DNA from: PMNU01 sp035479375
GTDB taxonomy: Bacteria; Patescibacteriota; Saccharimonadia; Saccharimonadales; UBA4665
DNA length: 64,000 nucleotides
NCBI GenBank assembly: GCA_035479375.1
Contig: DATIIT010000004.1
Span: forward strand, 1 to 64,000
Direction of reading: 5' to 3'
Shown here piece after piece: positions 14,663 to 21,953 of this stretch. How positions within the stretch are numbered: position 1 is the stretch's first letter; each line of letters opens with the position of its first letter. The notes below the pieces were generated by a model. It was not told where the DNA came from and searched no databases. It saw only the letters and a list, made by a program, of their open reading frames with translations. The position numbers were made by a program, and so were the translations under genes.

Positions 14663-15031
14663 ATGGACTATATGAAGCAAAACCAGACGCTAACTCTAGT
14701 CGTGCTCTGCGCCATCGCTATGGGTTTTATCAGTGGCAAATTGCTGCTATTTGACGGTTCAGCAATGAACGTTATACCGTGGGGCATTTTGGCCTTTGCG
14801 GCATCTTTCCTGGCCGCATCAAAGCACCAAGCGGTAAAATTTTCTGCGGCTTTCTCGTTCGTCGTTTCATTTTCATTTTTACTTTTCAACAATACCGGCA
14901 CAACAACATTTGCACAGGCCATGAAATTAATCGCAGCTGCGGGAATCGCATCATCGTTTGGTCTGCTGGGCGGCATGCTTCTCGGTTGGCTTGGCTGGAA
15001 AATACAGCACGGGTTTAAGAAAGGGACATGA
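14663..15031 (+). CDS. Four-helix membrane protein
   Basis: A 122-residue hydrophobic protein with about four helices and a short basic tail (WKIQHGFKKGT). I take the ATG at 14663 because it follows the promoter/operator; the in-frame ATG at 14672 is equally possible for a leaderless message, and the TTG at 14606 lies before the promoter. No family is recognised. The stop overlaps the start of the PadR gene by 4 nt (ATGA). Confidence 0.7.
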   Translation: MDYMKQNQTLTLVVLCAIAMGFISGKLLLFDGSAMNVIPWGILAFAASFLAASKHQAVKFSAAFSFVVSFSFLLFNNTGTTTFAQAMKLIAAAGIASSFGLLGGMLLGWLGWKIQHGFKKGT

Positions 15032-15372
15032 GGTCGTTACATATGAAACGACAATTTAATCAACTACCGCAAGTCGCCTTCTCTATTTTGCTCGCTCTAA
15101 GCTTAAAGCCGCGCCACGGCTATGAAATCATTAAGCAGGTCGAGGAAGACTCGGCCGGAAAGATCAAGCTAGTGTCAGGCGCACTCTATACCAGTATTAA
15201 AAAACTCCACGAACAAGGGTTGATCGAAGAAGTAACCGAAACCGGTGATACTCGCCGCTATTACAAGCTTACCAAGGCAGGCACCACAGCGCTTGCAGAC
15301 GAGTTGTCATATTATCAGGCCACTGTGGAGCTCGGCCGTAAGCGACAAATCCTAACCATGCAGGTGGCTTAA
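15028..15372 (+). CDS. PadR-family transcriptional regulator
   Basis: A 114-residue winged-helix protein with a clear PadR core: 'LALSLKPRHGYEIIKQVEE', 'SGALYTSIKKLHEQGLIEE', then 'RRYYKLTKAGTTALADEL'. It lies in the middle of a three-gene operon with membrane proteins on both sides, coupled by an ATGA overlap upstream and a direct stop-start junction downstream. It probably represses the operon through the dyad at 14629-14656. A second in-frame ATG (MKRQFNQ) 15 nt downstream is a possible start. Confidence 0.9.
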   Translation: MRSLHMKRQFNQLPQVAFSILLALSLKPRHGYEIIKQVEEDSAGKIKLVSGALYTSIKKLHEQGLIEEVTETGDTRRYYKLTKAGTTALADELSYYQATVELGRKRQILTMQVA

Positions 15373-15957
15373 ATGAAACCGCTCGTCACTATTTATAAAC
15401 AAGCCCTCAAGATCCTCCCACTTGCGTACCGCGACCGCTACGGCAGGCCAATGGTACGGACGCTCGAGGACATGATGGCCGACCAAACGACAGCCAGGGC
15501 CAAATGGATTGTATGGTTACGAACCATGCTTGATTTGCCAATAACTACCGCGTACCAATACGCGCAAATAGGAGGAAACACTATGCGTCAAGCCCCACAT
15601 TATGCAAAGCAAGGAACAGTTGTTAGCGCCGCGTTACTGGCACCATCCGTCATCGTCGTTACGCTAAACAGTATTCATCCGCTCACCAAGTCTTGGGGTG
15701 GCGTGGGATACTTCAGCGTCTTTATTCTGCCGGTTATCGCCTTACTGCTGGGTCTAGCCATTCTTGGCCGGCTGCTTCTAGCGCATGATCTTTGGCCACG
15801 GCTGAGAAGTGTTAAACAGCTACAAAATAATTGGATATTGATTGCAGCGCCAATTCTAGCGTTTGTAATGGTATCGTTCGCTTTTGGGCACGACAGCGTT
15901 CATTGCATTACTGACGGACAGCCGAGTAAAATCGTACGGTGCGTAAGCAATTCCTAA
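15373..15957 (+). CDS. PadR-linked membrane protein
   Basis: A 194-residue protein. The N-terminal 60 residues are soluble, with 'LPLAYRDRYGRPMVRTLEDM', close to the LPxxYRxRYGxEMxxTFxDM pattern that occurs in PadR-associated membrane proteins. Three hydrophobic helices follow (about 82-100, 112-135, 152-170). The pattern marks the gene type; the biochemical role is unknown. It starts immediately after the PadR stop codon, so it belongs to the same operon. Confidence 0.75.
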   Translation: MKPLVTIYKQALKILPLAYRDRYGRPMVRTLEDMMADQTTARAKWIVWLRTMLDLPITTAYQYAQIGGNTMRQAPHYAKQGTVVSAALLAPSVIVVTLNSIHPLTKSWGGVGYFSVFILPVIALLLGLAILGRLLLAHDLWPRLRSVKQLQNNWILIAAPILAFVMVSFAFGHDSVHCITDGQPSKIVRCVSNS

Positions 15958-16022
15958 GCGTCACCGCTTTCGGCTAGTAACGGCACGGCTTGCTCCATAT
16001 CAGTTTCCTGGAATTCATCTTC

Positions 16023-16055
16023 AAAAGTTTGGGATAGGCGCATAATCCCCAGCCA
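16023..16055 (+). repeat. att-like site 7 (right end of array)
   Basis: A 33-bp site with left arm AAAAGTTTGGG and right arm ATCCCCAGCCA around ATAGGCGCATA. The arms form an imperfect dyad (GTTTGGGAT against GCTGGGGAT, the reverse complement of the right arm), as expected for tyrosine-recombinase core sites. No hairpin follows this copy. Confidence 0.75.
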
Positions 16056-16117
16056 ATATCCTGTACACTGCATCGGGCTTATGCCTGCCGTTTTACTTTG
16101 CGGAATGCGTCATTTTC

Positions 16118-16152
16118 TTGACAATGGGATACTCCACAATGTAGAGTATTCT
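16118..16152 (+). promoter_or_regulatory. Promoter of the PadR/HAAS/DUF4097 operon
   Basis: TTGACA (16118-16123), an 18-bp spacer and TAGAGT (16142-16147) end 7 nt before the ATG. Dyads cover the -10 box: TGTAGA/TCTACA around GTAT (16140-16155), and ATACTC with GAGTAT. These are likely operator half-sites for the PadR protein encoded just downstream. Confidence 0.7.
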
Positions 16153-16154
16153 AC

Positions 16155-16478
16155 ATGGACACACAATTAAAGAAAGGGCTCCTGGACGTCTGCGTCCTCA
16201 AAGTGCTTAGTATGGGTGATTCATACGGCTACAAGATTATGGGCGATGTCTCAGGATATGTAGAACTGTCTGAATCCGGCCTCTACGCCATTCTAAAACG
16301 GCTAGAGCAGCAAGCGCTCGTCACCACCTACAAAGAGGAACACGAGAACCGTTTGCGGAAATACTACCACTTAACGGACGCAGGCCGTGCCAAGCTGCAA
16401 GAATTTCGTCCTGAGTTTGCCAAGATAGAGCGTATTATTCGGTTTGTGCTTAAGGAGGGCAACGAAAAATGGGCGTAA
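16155..16478 (+). CDS. PadR-family transcriptional regulator
   Basis: A 107-residue winged-helix regulator with typical PadR blocks: 'KGLLDVCVLKVLSMGDSYGY', 'ESGLYAILKRLEQQALVT' and 'RKYYHLTDAGRAKLQEF'. It heads an operon with HAAS-domain, DUF4097 and DUF998 proteins, a set well known in Gram-positive bacteria for envelope-stress or lantibiotic-type response modules. It overlaps the next gene by 10 nt. The promoter dyad suggests autorepression. It is the third PadR gene in 7 kb, just beyond the right end of the tRNA-Gln array. Confidence 0.93.
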   Translation: MDTQLKKGLLDVCVLKVLSMGDSYGYKIMGDVSGYVELSESGLYAILKRLEQQALVTTYKEEHENRLRKYYHLTDAGRAKLQEFRPEFAKIERIIRFVLKEGNEKWA

Positions 16479-17053
16479 AGCAAGATTTTCTAAAGGAGTT
16501 GCGCGACAATCTGCGCAAATACCCCAGCGGGGCTGTTGACGATTACATCGAATACTACGACGAACTCATTGCCGAGCATGTGGCGCGCGGCGAAAAAGAA
16601 AGCGCCGTGCTCGCCAAGATTGGCACGCCGCAAGATATCGCCGCCAGCTTCAAACAAGATGTCGCCATCGACCGGGCCGTGAAGCGGCCTACGCCGTCCA
16701 ACGGCGTTAAGGCGTTCATCGCCGTACTCAGCGTGCTTTCCCTGCCCCTTGTAATTCCTCTGTTTGTCGTCTTTGGCGCTCTGCTAGTGGCCGTAGTTGC
16801 ACTGTTTGTTTCGGGCTTTGCGGTGGTGGCCGCAGGTATGCTGGGGTCGATTGGGGCCGTCATAGACATGGCTATTAACGTGGGCGGCGGCAATGCGCCG
16901 TGGTACCTATTGCTGCTCGTTACTGGCGCCGCCCTCGTTGCCTTCTGCTTGGCGTTTGAGCTCTGCCGCGGGCTCCTCTTCTCCAGCCGTTGGATAACCC
17001 GCACGCTTATCCACAAACTCAATAGTTGGCGCAACAAAAGGAAGGGACAATAA
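16469..17053 (+). CDS. HAAS/DUF1700-domain membrane protein
   Basis: A 194-residue protein. Residues 1-70 form the helical HAAS-type domain ('FLKELRDNLRKYPSGAVDDY', then 'DELIAEHVARGEKESAVLAKIGTPQDIAASF'), which accompanies PadR regulators. Three to four transmembrane helices follow and a basic tail. HAAS proteins are thought to pass signals between the membrane and PadR or to act as scaffold. Translation is coupled to PadR by a 10-nt overlap, and the DUF4097 gene follows after one base. Confidence 0.88.
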   Translation: MGVKQDFLKELRDNLRKYPSGAVDDYIEYYDELIAEHVARGEKESAVLAKIGTPQDIAASFKQDVAIDRAVKRPTPSNGVKAFIAVLSVLSLPLVIPLFVVFGALLVAVVALFVSGFAVVAAGMLGSIGAVIDMAINVGGGNAPWYLLLLVTGAALVAFCLAFELCRGLLFSSRWITRTLIHKLNSWRNKRKGQ

Positions 17054-17054
17054 C

Positions 17055-18026
17055 ATGAAAAAGTCATCGCTATACGGGATCGCCGTGGGCCTCACGCTGT
17101 TTGTGGCTGGCTTGGCTTGGACGGGCTTTAATGGGCGCCGCATCCAGCACGACTTCCAGCAGATTGGCCATAGGGGCTACGCATCCCAGCAAGCAACCCT
17201 GGGCGCTGCCGCCGTTACCCGCATCCACGTCGATGCAAGCGACGTGCCGGTCATCGTAAAGACGCAGCCAGACAGCAGCACCGTCCGCGTCGCCTACTTC
17301 TCCAGCAAGAACGACAAATTTGCCGTAACAAGCGCCAATGGCATTATTTCCGTGGCCCGCGCCACCCCTGTGAAGTCACACTTTATGTGCCTGTTTGCCT
17401 GCATCCACACACCCTACAGCATTATTATTTACGTGCCGGCCGGCTCAGATTACGCGTATGCCGTAACCGCAAATAACGAGGCTGTGACGTTCCAAAACAG
17501 CGGTACGCTCCACACTGGGAATGTCAGCATTTCAGCAAGCCACGGCACAGTAAAACTCCAGCAGCTCGTAACAAACGGGGATATAACGGTTGACGGTGGC
17601 GATGGCAGCATTGCCCTGCAGCAGGTGCAGGCAACGGGCACACTCAAGCTCACCAGCCCCTACGCAGACACCAGCCTGACAAACGTCCAAGCAAAAACCA
17701 TTACCGACCAATCTGACAACGGCAGCGCCAGCTTGGACACCGTCACCGCAGACACCCTTAGCGTCAATGCCAACGACGGCACGATTACCCTTAAGCGGCT
17801 CGCCGCCAGAAACGGCACGCTCACCAGCAACTACGGCAGCATCACGGGCTCGGTGCAAGGGTCTAAAAATGACTACGCACTCAAAGCCAGCAGCCCAAAC
17901 GGCAGTGTTAAGATAGATGGTGTGCCACACGACACGTCATATTCCTCGGGCAACAATGCCAAAAAGACCCTAACTGTCCAGGCGCCGAATGGGGAGATCT
18001 CACTGAATTTCGAGGGTAACCAGTAG
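17055..18026 (+). CDS. DUF4097-type beta-helix surface protein
   Basis: A 323-residue protein with an uncleaved-type N-terminal anchor helix (about 6-24) followed by a long series of short beta repeats ('NGDITVDGGDGSIALQQVQ', 'NASVNANDGTITLKRLAARN' type) that should fold as a beta-solenoid outside the membrane. Repeats of this kind belong to the DUF4097 family, usually encoded with PadR and HAAS genes. The function of the family is not settled; it is often described as adhesin- or bactofilin-like. It shares one base with the start of the next gene (TAGTG). Confidence 0.85.
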   Translation: MKKSSLYGIAVGLTLFVAGLAWTGFNGRRIQHDFQQIGHRGYASQQATLGAAAVTRIHVDASDVPVIVKTQPDSSTVRVAYFSSKNDKFAVTSANGIISVARATPVKSHFMCLFACIHTPYSIIIYVPAGSDYAYAVTANNEAVTFQNSGTLHTGNVSISASHGTVKLQQLVTNGDITVDGGDGSIALQQVQATGTLKLTSPYADTSLTNVQAKTITDQSDNGSASLDTVTADTLSVNANDGTITLKRLAARNGTLTSNYGSITGSVQGSKNDYALKASSPNGSVKIDGVPHDTSYSSGNNAKKTLTVQAPNGEISLNFEGNQ

Positions 18027-18730
18027 TGGTTGCACGGCGTTGGTGGCCCGGTGCGGCTACAGTATTCTCACTGCTAGGCGTCATGTTATACAACAACTGG
18101 CTCCTTGCCGTCATCCTAAACTGGCCGGCGACCCGCGCCGGAGCCACCACCAGCGAGCTGGGCGTGGCAGGCCAACCGCATTATATGCTCTTCCGGGCGC
18201 TGGACATTGCCGCTGGCACGTGCTTTTTGCTGGGCGCCGCGGCTTTCTGGGCCTACGCATCACGGCGATGGCATAAGGTGGTGCTAGCCGTACTCGTGGG
18301 CGTCTTGGGCGCCTCGACTATCGCCGAGAGTCTGTTTTTCCCTTTGCAGTGTTCGTCTGCGTTAAGCCTGCAATGCGCCCAGGAAGAAGCCACGGCCGCG
18401 GTGGGCTGGGCGCATCAGTTTCATGTGGTTGAAAGCGTTGGCTCATATTGTTTGATTGCCTTGCTGCCCGTAGTCCTTTACCTGCTCGTACGGCGCAACC
18501 CCAAGCTGGGCCGGCTGCGGGGCGTCAGCCTCACGCTTGTTGCCTTTGTAGTATTGTGGTTTATAGAGAGCGGCTACCGCGACGTGCACCATGCCCGCAG
18601 TTTTGGCTTTGAGCAACGCGCATTTATTATTATGTTTAGTGTTTGGTATGTGGCCGCGGTGGTGTATCGCCGGTTTGCGCGCGCCGGAAGCAAGGCGCCG
18701 GCAATAACAGCGGAAGCCCCGCTCAGGTAG
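18026..18730 (+). CDS. DUF998-like membrane protein
   Basis: A 234-residue protein with six hydrophobic helices, starting at GTG. The pattern 'GQPHYMLFRALDIAAGTCFL' and the loop with three cysteines before 'WAHQFHVVESVG' match the second copy at 28784-29446 ('GQPYNWVFIGGDIASSVLAI', 'HTLLFHGIFSIG'), so the two are paralogues. DUF998-type proteins have no proven role. It is last in the PadR operon, and its end overlaps the convergent arrestin-like gene by 8 nt. Confidence 0.75.
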   Translation: MVARRWWPGAATVFSLLGVMLYNNWLLAVILNWPATRAGATTSELGVAGQPHYMLFRALDIAAGTCFLLGAAAFWAYASRRWHKVVLAVLVGVLGASTIAESLFFPLQCSSALSLQCAQEEATAAVGWAHQFHVVESVGSYCLIALLPVVLYLLVRRNPKLGRLRGVSLTLVAFVVLWFIESGYRDVHHARSFGFEQRAFIIMFSVWYVAAVVYRRFARAGSKAPAITAEAPLR

Positions 18731-19220
18731 ACGACAAAACCTGCAATATCTGCGACACACTCGGGTCCAAGGCAATGCCCTGGACATCGGCCGAAGCGTG
18801 GATGCTGTACAAGTAATTGACGTGGGCGACACTTTGCATAACACCCTGCAACACATTGCCCATCGCACCGCCGGCTTGGCCCAGCATGTTTGCGGGCCCG
18901 GCCAGTTGCAGCTGCAAGGTAACGGTTTTGGTTTCGCCCGCGGCAAGGGTGAAGGCCTCGCGGCTTTCCACTTGGGCGATGGTTTGGCTCATTGTGCCCC
19001 CAGCCTGCACCCCCACGCCGCCGTTGCCGACGCGCATACCCTGCTCTTTTGCCTTCGCCTTTACTTCGGCCTTTACACTGGTGATGGTTTGTGGACTATC
19101 GGCCGTAAGCATGACCGTAACCGGGATGAGCTGGTTTGGGGCAACCGAACTGGGCGCCTGCAGGCTGATTTTTACCCCGCCATGTGTAAAGTTTGCTTTG
19201 AGCCGGCTTAATAAACCCAT
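18723..19220 (-). CDS. Spo0M/arrestin-like protein
   Basis: A 165-residue protein that reads as a beta-sandwich: 'HGGVKISLQAPSSVAPNQLI', 'PVTVMLTADSPQTITSVKAE', then 'AAGETKTVTLQLQL'. This resembles the arrestin-fold Spo0M family, where a leading strand is followed by a paired sheet; in Bacillus Spo0M has a general stress and sporulation-control role. The assignment rests on pattern only. There is no signal peptide. It is monocistronic and converges on the DUF998 gene with an 8-nt overlap and no terminator between them. Confidence 0.55.
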   Translation of the reverse strand: MGLLSRLKANFTHGGVKISLQAPSSVAPNQLIPVTVMLTADSPQTITSVKAEVKAKAKEQGMRVGNGGVGVQAGGTMSQTIAQVESREAFTLAAGETKTVTLQLQLAGPANMLGQAGGAMGNVLQGVMQSVAHVNYLYSIHASADVQGIALDPSVSQILQVLSST

Positions 19221-19456
19221 GTGGCGCTGACCTTTGCGAGCTTAGTGTGATAGGTACAGTGTATACTACGCGGCCGCGCTTAACCACTATGGCGCTGCTG
19301 TATGGTTGATTCGTAACATACTATTATTGCATCTGCGGCAACGATGGTATAAAACTATGATATGCCGTGGAGGGTTATAACTGTTGCCTGGCCGTGCAAC
19401 CTTTCGGTTGGACTTGCATTATATATTGGTAATTTACTGCTGTCCGTGACAAACCT

Positions 19457-20077
19457 ATGGAACTAGATGACGAACGCCGCATTATCGAACAAGCCCAGAC
19501 CGACCCCGAGGCCTTTGGTGCCATCTTCGACAACTACTATCCCAAGATCCTGGCCTACACTATCCGCCGCACCGGCAACGTGGCCGTTGCCGAAGAAGTC
19601 GTCAGCGAAACATTTATAAAAGCGCTCAAGGGGTTGCCCCGGTTCCACTGGCACGGCATTTCGATTGAGGCCTGGCTGTTCAGGATTGCCATCAACGAAA
19701 TGCGCATGCACTTCCGCCGCGCAACGCCCTTCGCCTCGCTTGAGGAACTATACCAGCAAGGCGGCTTTGAACCGCAATCTGATTACGACCTCGCCCAAGA
19801 AATACAGGACGCCCAGGAAAAACTGGAGCGGCACGAGCAATTTATCCGTGCCCAGCAACTTGTCAGCGCTTTGCCAGATAAATATCAGGACGTCATACTG
19901 CTGCGTTTTACCGAGCGCAAAAAGGTCAGCGAGATCGCGCAGATCTTGGACAAAAAGGAGGGGACCGTCAAATCACTGTTGTCCCGGGGGCTGATCAGGC
20001 TGCGCGCCGAACTTACCAAAAATCCACTGCAACCAACTAAACAGAAGCGCATTATAAAGGGTGAGGGCAACAATTAA
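19457..20077 (+). CDS. ECF-type RNA polymerase sigma factor
   Basis: A 206-residue sigma factor of the extracytoplasmic-function group. Region 2 is visible at 13-85 ('FGAIFDNYYPKILAYTIRRT', 'WLFRIAINEMRMHFRR') and region 4 at 125-190 ('LPDKYQDVILLRFTERKKVS', then 'EGTVKSLLSRGLIRLRAEL', the recognition helix). Region 3 is absent, as in ECF factors. It is followed by a paralogous short domain, a GreA-like gene and a membrane protein, which might together form its control circuit. The 236-nt leader upstream holds several small hairpins but no promoter I can name. Confidence 0.95.
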   Translation: MELDDERRIIEQAQTDPEAFGAIFDNYYPKILAYTIRRTGNVAVAEEVVSETFIKALKGLPRFHWHGISIEAWLFRIAINEMRMHFRRATPFASLEELYQQGGFEPQSDYDLAQEIQDAQEKLERHEQFIRAQQLVSALPDKYQDVILLRFTERKKVSEIAQILDKKEGTVKSLLSRGLIRLRAELTKNPLQPTKQKRIIKGEGNN

Positions 20078-20104
20078 CTCAAGATTAACTATTACAGGAA
20101 CGCC

Positions 20105-20332
20105 ATGCGGCCGACACACCTACAAACACTGCTTAATGAACTACAGGAGACCGATGTATACCTCTTATTGCACCAAAAAACGCTGCGCGTCGGCTTGTTG
20201 GCCGCATATGGGTTCCAGCCAGCGCCCCGCCACCGGCATGCAAACCTTGCCCGGACGCCTGGGCGGGGCGCCACAGCATTTACCGCCCCCAGGAGCCTTA
20301 GCGGCAGCCGCCAAGCAAGAAAGGAAACGAAC
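20105..20332 (+). other. Duplicate of the N-terminal domain of the gene at 20811
   Basis: The first 36 codons (ATG at 20105, AGGA 6 nt upstream) align without gaps to the first 36 codons of the membrane protein gene at 20811, with about 15 identical residues ('LQTLLNEL' against 'LHTLAKEL', 'LHQKTLR' against 'LHQKALR') and many silent differences. After that the frame continues with Pro/Arg-rich sequence that does not look coding, straight into the GreA-like gene. It may be a truncated paralogue, or the N-terminus of a GreA fusion protein. Confidence 0.5.
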
Positions 20333-20797
20333 GTGACACCCAAACACCACCGCATCACCCCCGACGGAATAGCCGAGCTGCAGCAGCACTTACAAGGCCT
20401 CCGGCAAGCACGGAAGGCGGCCGCGCAGGAGCTGCGCGACCTCATATCGCAAAGCAGCGCGGGCAACGTGCTTGAGGATTCGATGCGCTCGCTACACCAA
20501 GACCGGGCCATGAACCTCGACATCCAAATAAGCAACATCGAGCACATCCTCAGCACCGCCGAAGTATTGCGCAAGCCAGCGTCTAAGGCGCAGGCGCAGC
20601 TCGGCTCGCAAGTCACCATTGATTTAGGGGGCAAAAAGCGGGTATATACTATTGTCGGCTCTATTGAAGCCAACCCCGAAAGGGGCAAAGTGTCTGATGA
20701 AAGCCCGTTGGGGCAGTCGTTACTCGGCAAAAAAGTAAATGATTGCTTCGTACTTGGGCGGCGAGGAATTGGCGCCACCGTTATTGCCATTGAGTAG
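20333..20797 (+). CDS. GreA/GreB-family transcription elongation factor-like protein
   Basis: A 154-residue protein. An N-terminal coiled-coil hairpin ('DGIAELQQHLQGLRQARKAA', 'MNLDIQISNIEHILSTAEV') and a C-terminal FKBP-like domain ('GSQVTIDLGGKKRVYTIVGS', 'DESPLGQSLLGKK') follow the GreA plan. Gre factors enter the secondary channel of RNA polymerase and rescue backtracked complexes. The expected acidic pair at the hairpin tip is less clear here ('NVLEDSMRS'), so it may be a regulatory paralogue. I chose the GTG at 20333 because AAAGGA precedes it; the frame is open back to 20105. Confidence 0.8.
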   Translation: MTPKHHRITPDGIAELQQHLQGLRQARKAAAQELRDLISQSSAGNVLEDSMRSLHQDRAMNLDIQISNIEHILSTAEVLRKPASKAQAQLGSQVTIDLGGKKRVYTIVGSIEANPERGKVSDESPLGQSLLGKKVNDCFVLGRRGIGATVIAIE

Positions 20798-20810
20798 GAA
20801 GGTAAAAAAC

Positions 20811-21533
20811 ATGGAACGCGAAGATCTACATACACTGGCCAAAGAACTGCGGAACCCACCGACACAGCTACCGTTGCATCAAAAGGCGTTGCGCAAACAA
20901 CTTTTGAAGGCGCATGCGGCACGCCTAAGCAAGCCGTGCCCGCTGGCCGCGCTCCTGGAAGCACTGCACGCATACCTGCGTGCAGTGGCCACCAAAAGAG
21001 CGCTTCCCCTGGGGATTGCGCTTGTTGTCGCCATTGTGCTGCTCGGCCTGTTGCTGGTTTTGCCAGGCAGCCATGCGCCTTCCCACGAGCGGCTTATCGC
21101 CAAAGTACCCATAGCCAACCCCGCAGTGCCGGAGGCCGCCGCCGGCACTGTCGCCTGCGGGCATGCCGGCACCTGCCCTGGTGCCGTCCCAGGAAACTCC
21201 CAGCTGCCGCCTGCTGTGGCCGGCGCCAGTAGCACCATTACCAACCCGGGCACAACGGCGTCACCGGGCGGCGTAACAGCCTCGCCCGCCGCCACCGACG
21301 CGCCGGCCAGCGTTGCCGCCACGCCAACGCCCAGTACAGGACAGGGGCTGGTGGCCGCCACCATCGAGGCGGTGGTAACGCCGCTCGAACCTAGCCTGCC
21401 AGCATCCATAGATATAAACCTCGACCAAACGCTCACCGGCAAAAACAAACCCAAGCAACAAAAAGCCGCCAAAGCCGCCGCCAAGGCCGCCAACCAAGCC
21501 AATGGCGCCGCACAGGATGGGAACGCCCAATAA
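20811..21533 (+). CDS. Single-pass membrane protein, Ala/Pro-rich, sigma-linked
   Basis: A 240-residue protein. An N-terminal cytoplasmic part of about 60 residues contains 'LHTLAKELR' and 'LHQKALRKQLLKAH'; one membrane helix follows ('ALPLGIALVVAIVLLGLLLV', about 65-84) and then a low-complexity Ala/Pro/Thr exported region ending in a KPKQQKAAKAAAKAA tail. The topology and the place behind an ECF sigma gene fit an anti-sigma factor, but no zinc (ZAS) motif is present. The ATG at 20811 has GGAAGG upstream. The first 36 codons are duplicated at 20105. Confidence 0.7.
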   Translation: MEREDLHTLAKELRNPPTQLPLHQKALRKQLLKAHAARLSKPCPLAALLEALHAYLRAVATKRALPLGIALVVAIVLLGLLLVLPGSHAPSHERLIAKVPIANPAVPEAAAGTVACGHAGTCPGAVPGNSQLPPAVAGASSTITNPGTTASPGGVTASPAATDAPASVAATPTPSTGQGLVAATIEAVVTPLEPSLPASIDINLDQTLTGKNKPKQQKAAKAAAKAANQANGAAQDGNAQ

Positions 21534-21570
21534 AACCGGCCCGCCACGCGCTATTTGGTATTATGGGTAC

Positions 21571-21894
21571 ATGACATACGAAGAACTCATGAACCGCGCC
21601 CTTGCAATTAGGGCGAAGTACGACGCACTAAACTTAACCAAACGGGGCGTGCAATGGGACGGCCAGCAGATAATGGCCGGTTTTGTTGGTGATGTGGGCG
21701 ACTTGTCCAAAATCATTATGGCTAAGCACGGCCTACGCGACATGGACGATGTAGACGCTAAATTGGCGCATGAGCTTTCCGACTGTTTGTGGAGCGTATT
21801 GGTGTTAGCATCTGAGTACAAGATCGACCTAGCGGCTGAATTCATGAAGACTATGGACCAGCTCGACGCCCGGGTTGATGCAGAGATGGGCTAA
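21571..21894 (+). CDS. MazG-like nucleotide pyrophosphohydrolase
   Basis: A 107-residue all-alpha NTP-pyrophosphatase-like protein. 'GFVGDVGDLSKIIMAKHG' corresponds to the first metal-binding helix and 'LAHELSDCLWSVLVLASEYK' to the ExxD helix of the MazG/dUTPase-like superfamily. Such enzymes remove damaged or excess nucleotides. The first helix has Asp where the classic motif has Glu, so the activity is uncertain. The start is ATG 21571, because TGG-TATTAT ends exactly 6 nt before it; an upstream frame extension overlaps the previous gene. Confidence 0.82.
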   Translation: MTYEELMNRALAIRAKYDALNLTKRGVQWDGQQIMAGFVGDVGDLSKIIMAKHGLRDMDDVDAKLAHELSDCLWSVLVLASEYKIDLAAEFMKTMDQLDARVDAEMG

Positions 21895-21953
21895 ACAGCC
21901 GGGGGCAAGACGCCAGCCCTAAGAGAGATGTCTACTGTACCGCAACCCTGAAG

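Larger units (their letters stand above)
14512..16055 (+). mobile_element. Cassette E of the tRNA-Gln array
   Basis: A 1.5-kb unit with a terminator, a palindromic PadR-type operator and a three-gene operon (membrane protein, PadR regulator, membrane protein). Its right site at 16023-16055 is the last tRNA-end copy I find, so under the accretion model this is the oldest insertion. Confidence 0.55.

Noticed and set aside
4336..16055. Integrase or transposase gene in the array
   Set aside because: I looked for tyrosine-recombinase, serine-recombinase and DDE patterns in all frames shown and found none; the nuclease at 5742 is PD-(D/E)XK, not a recombinase.
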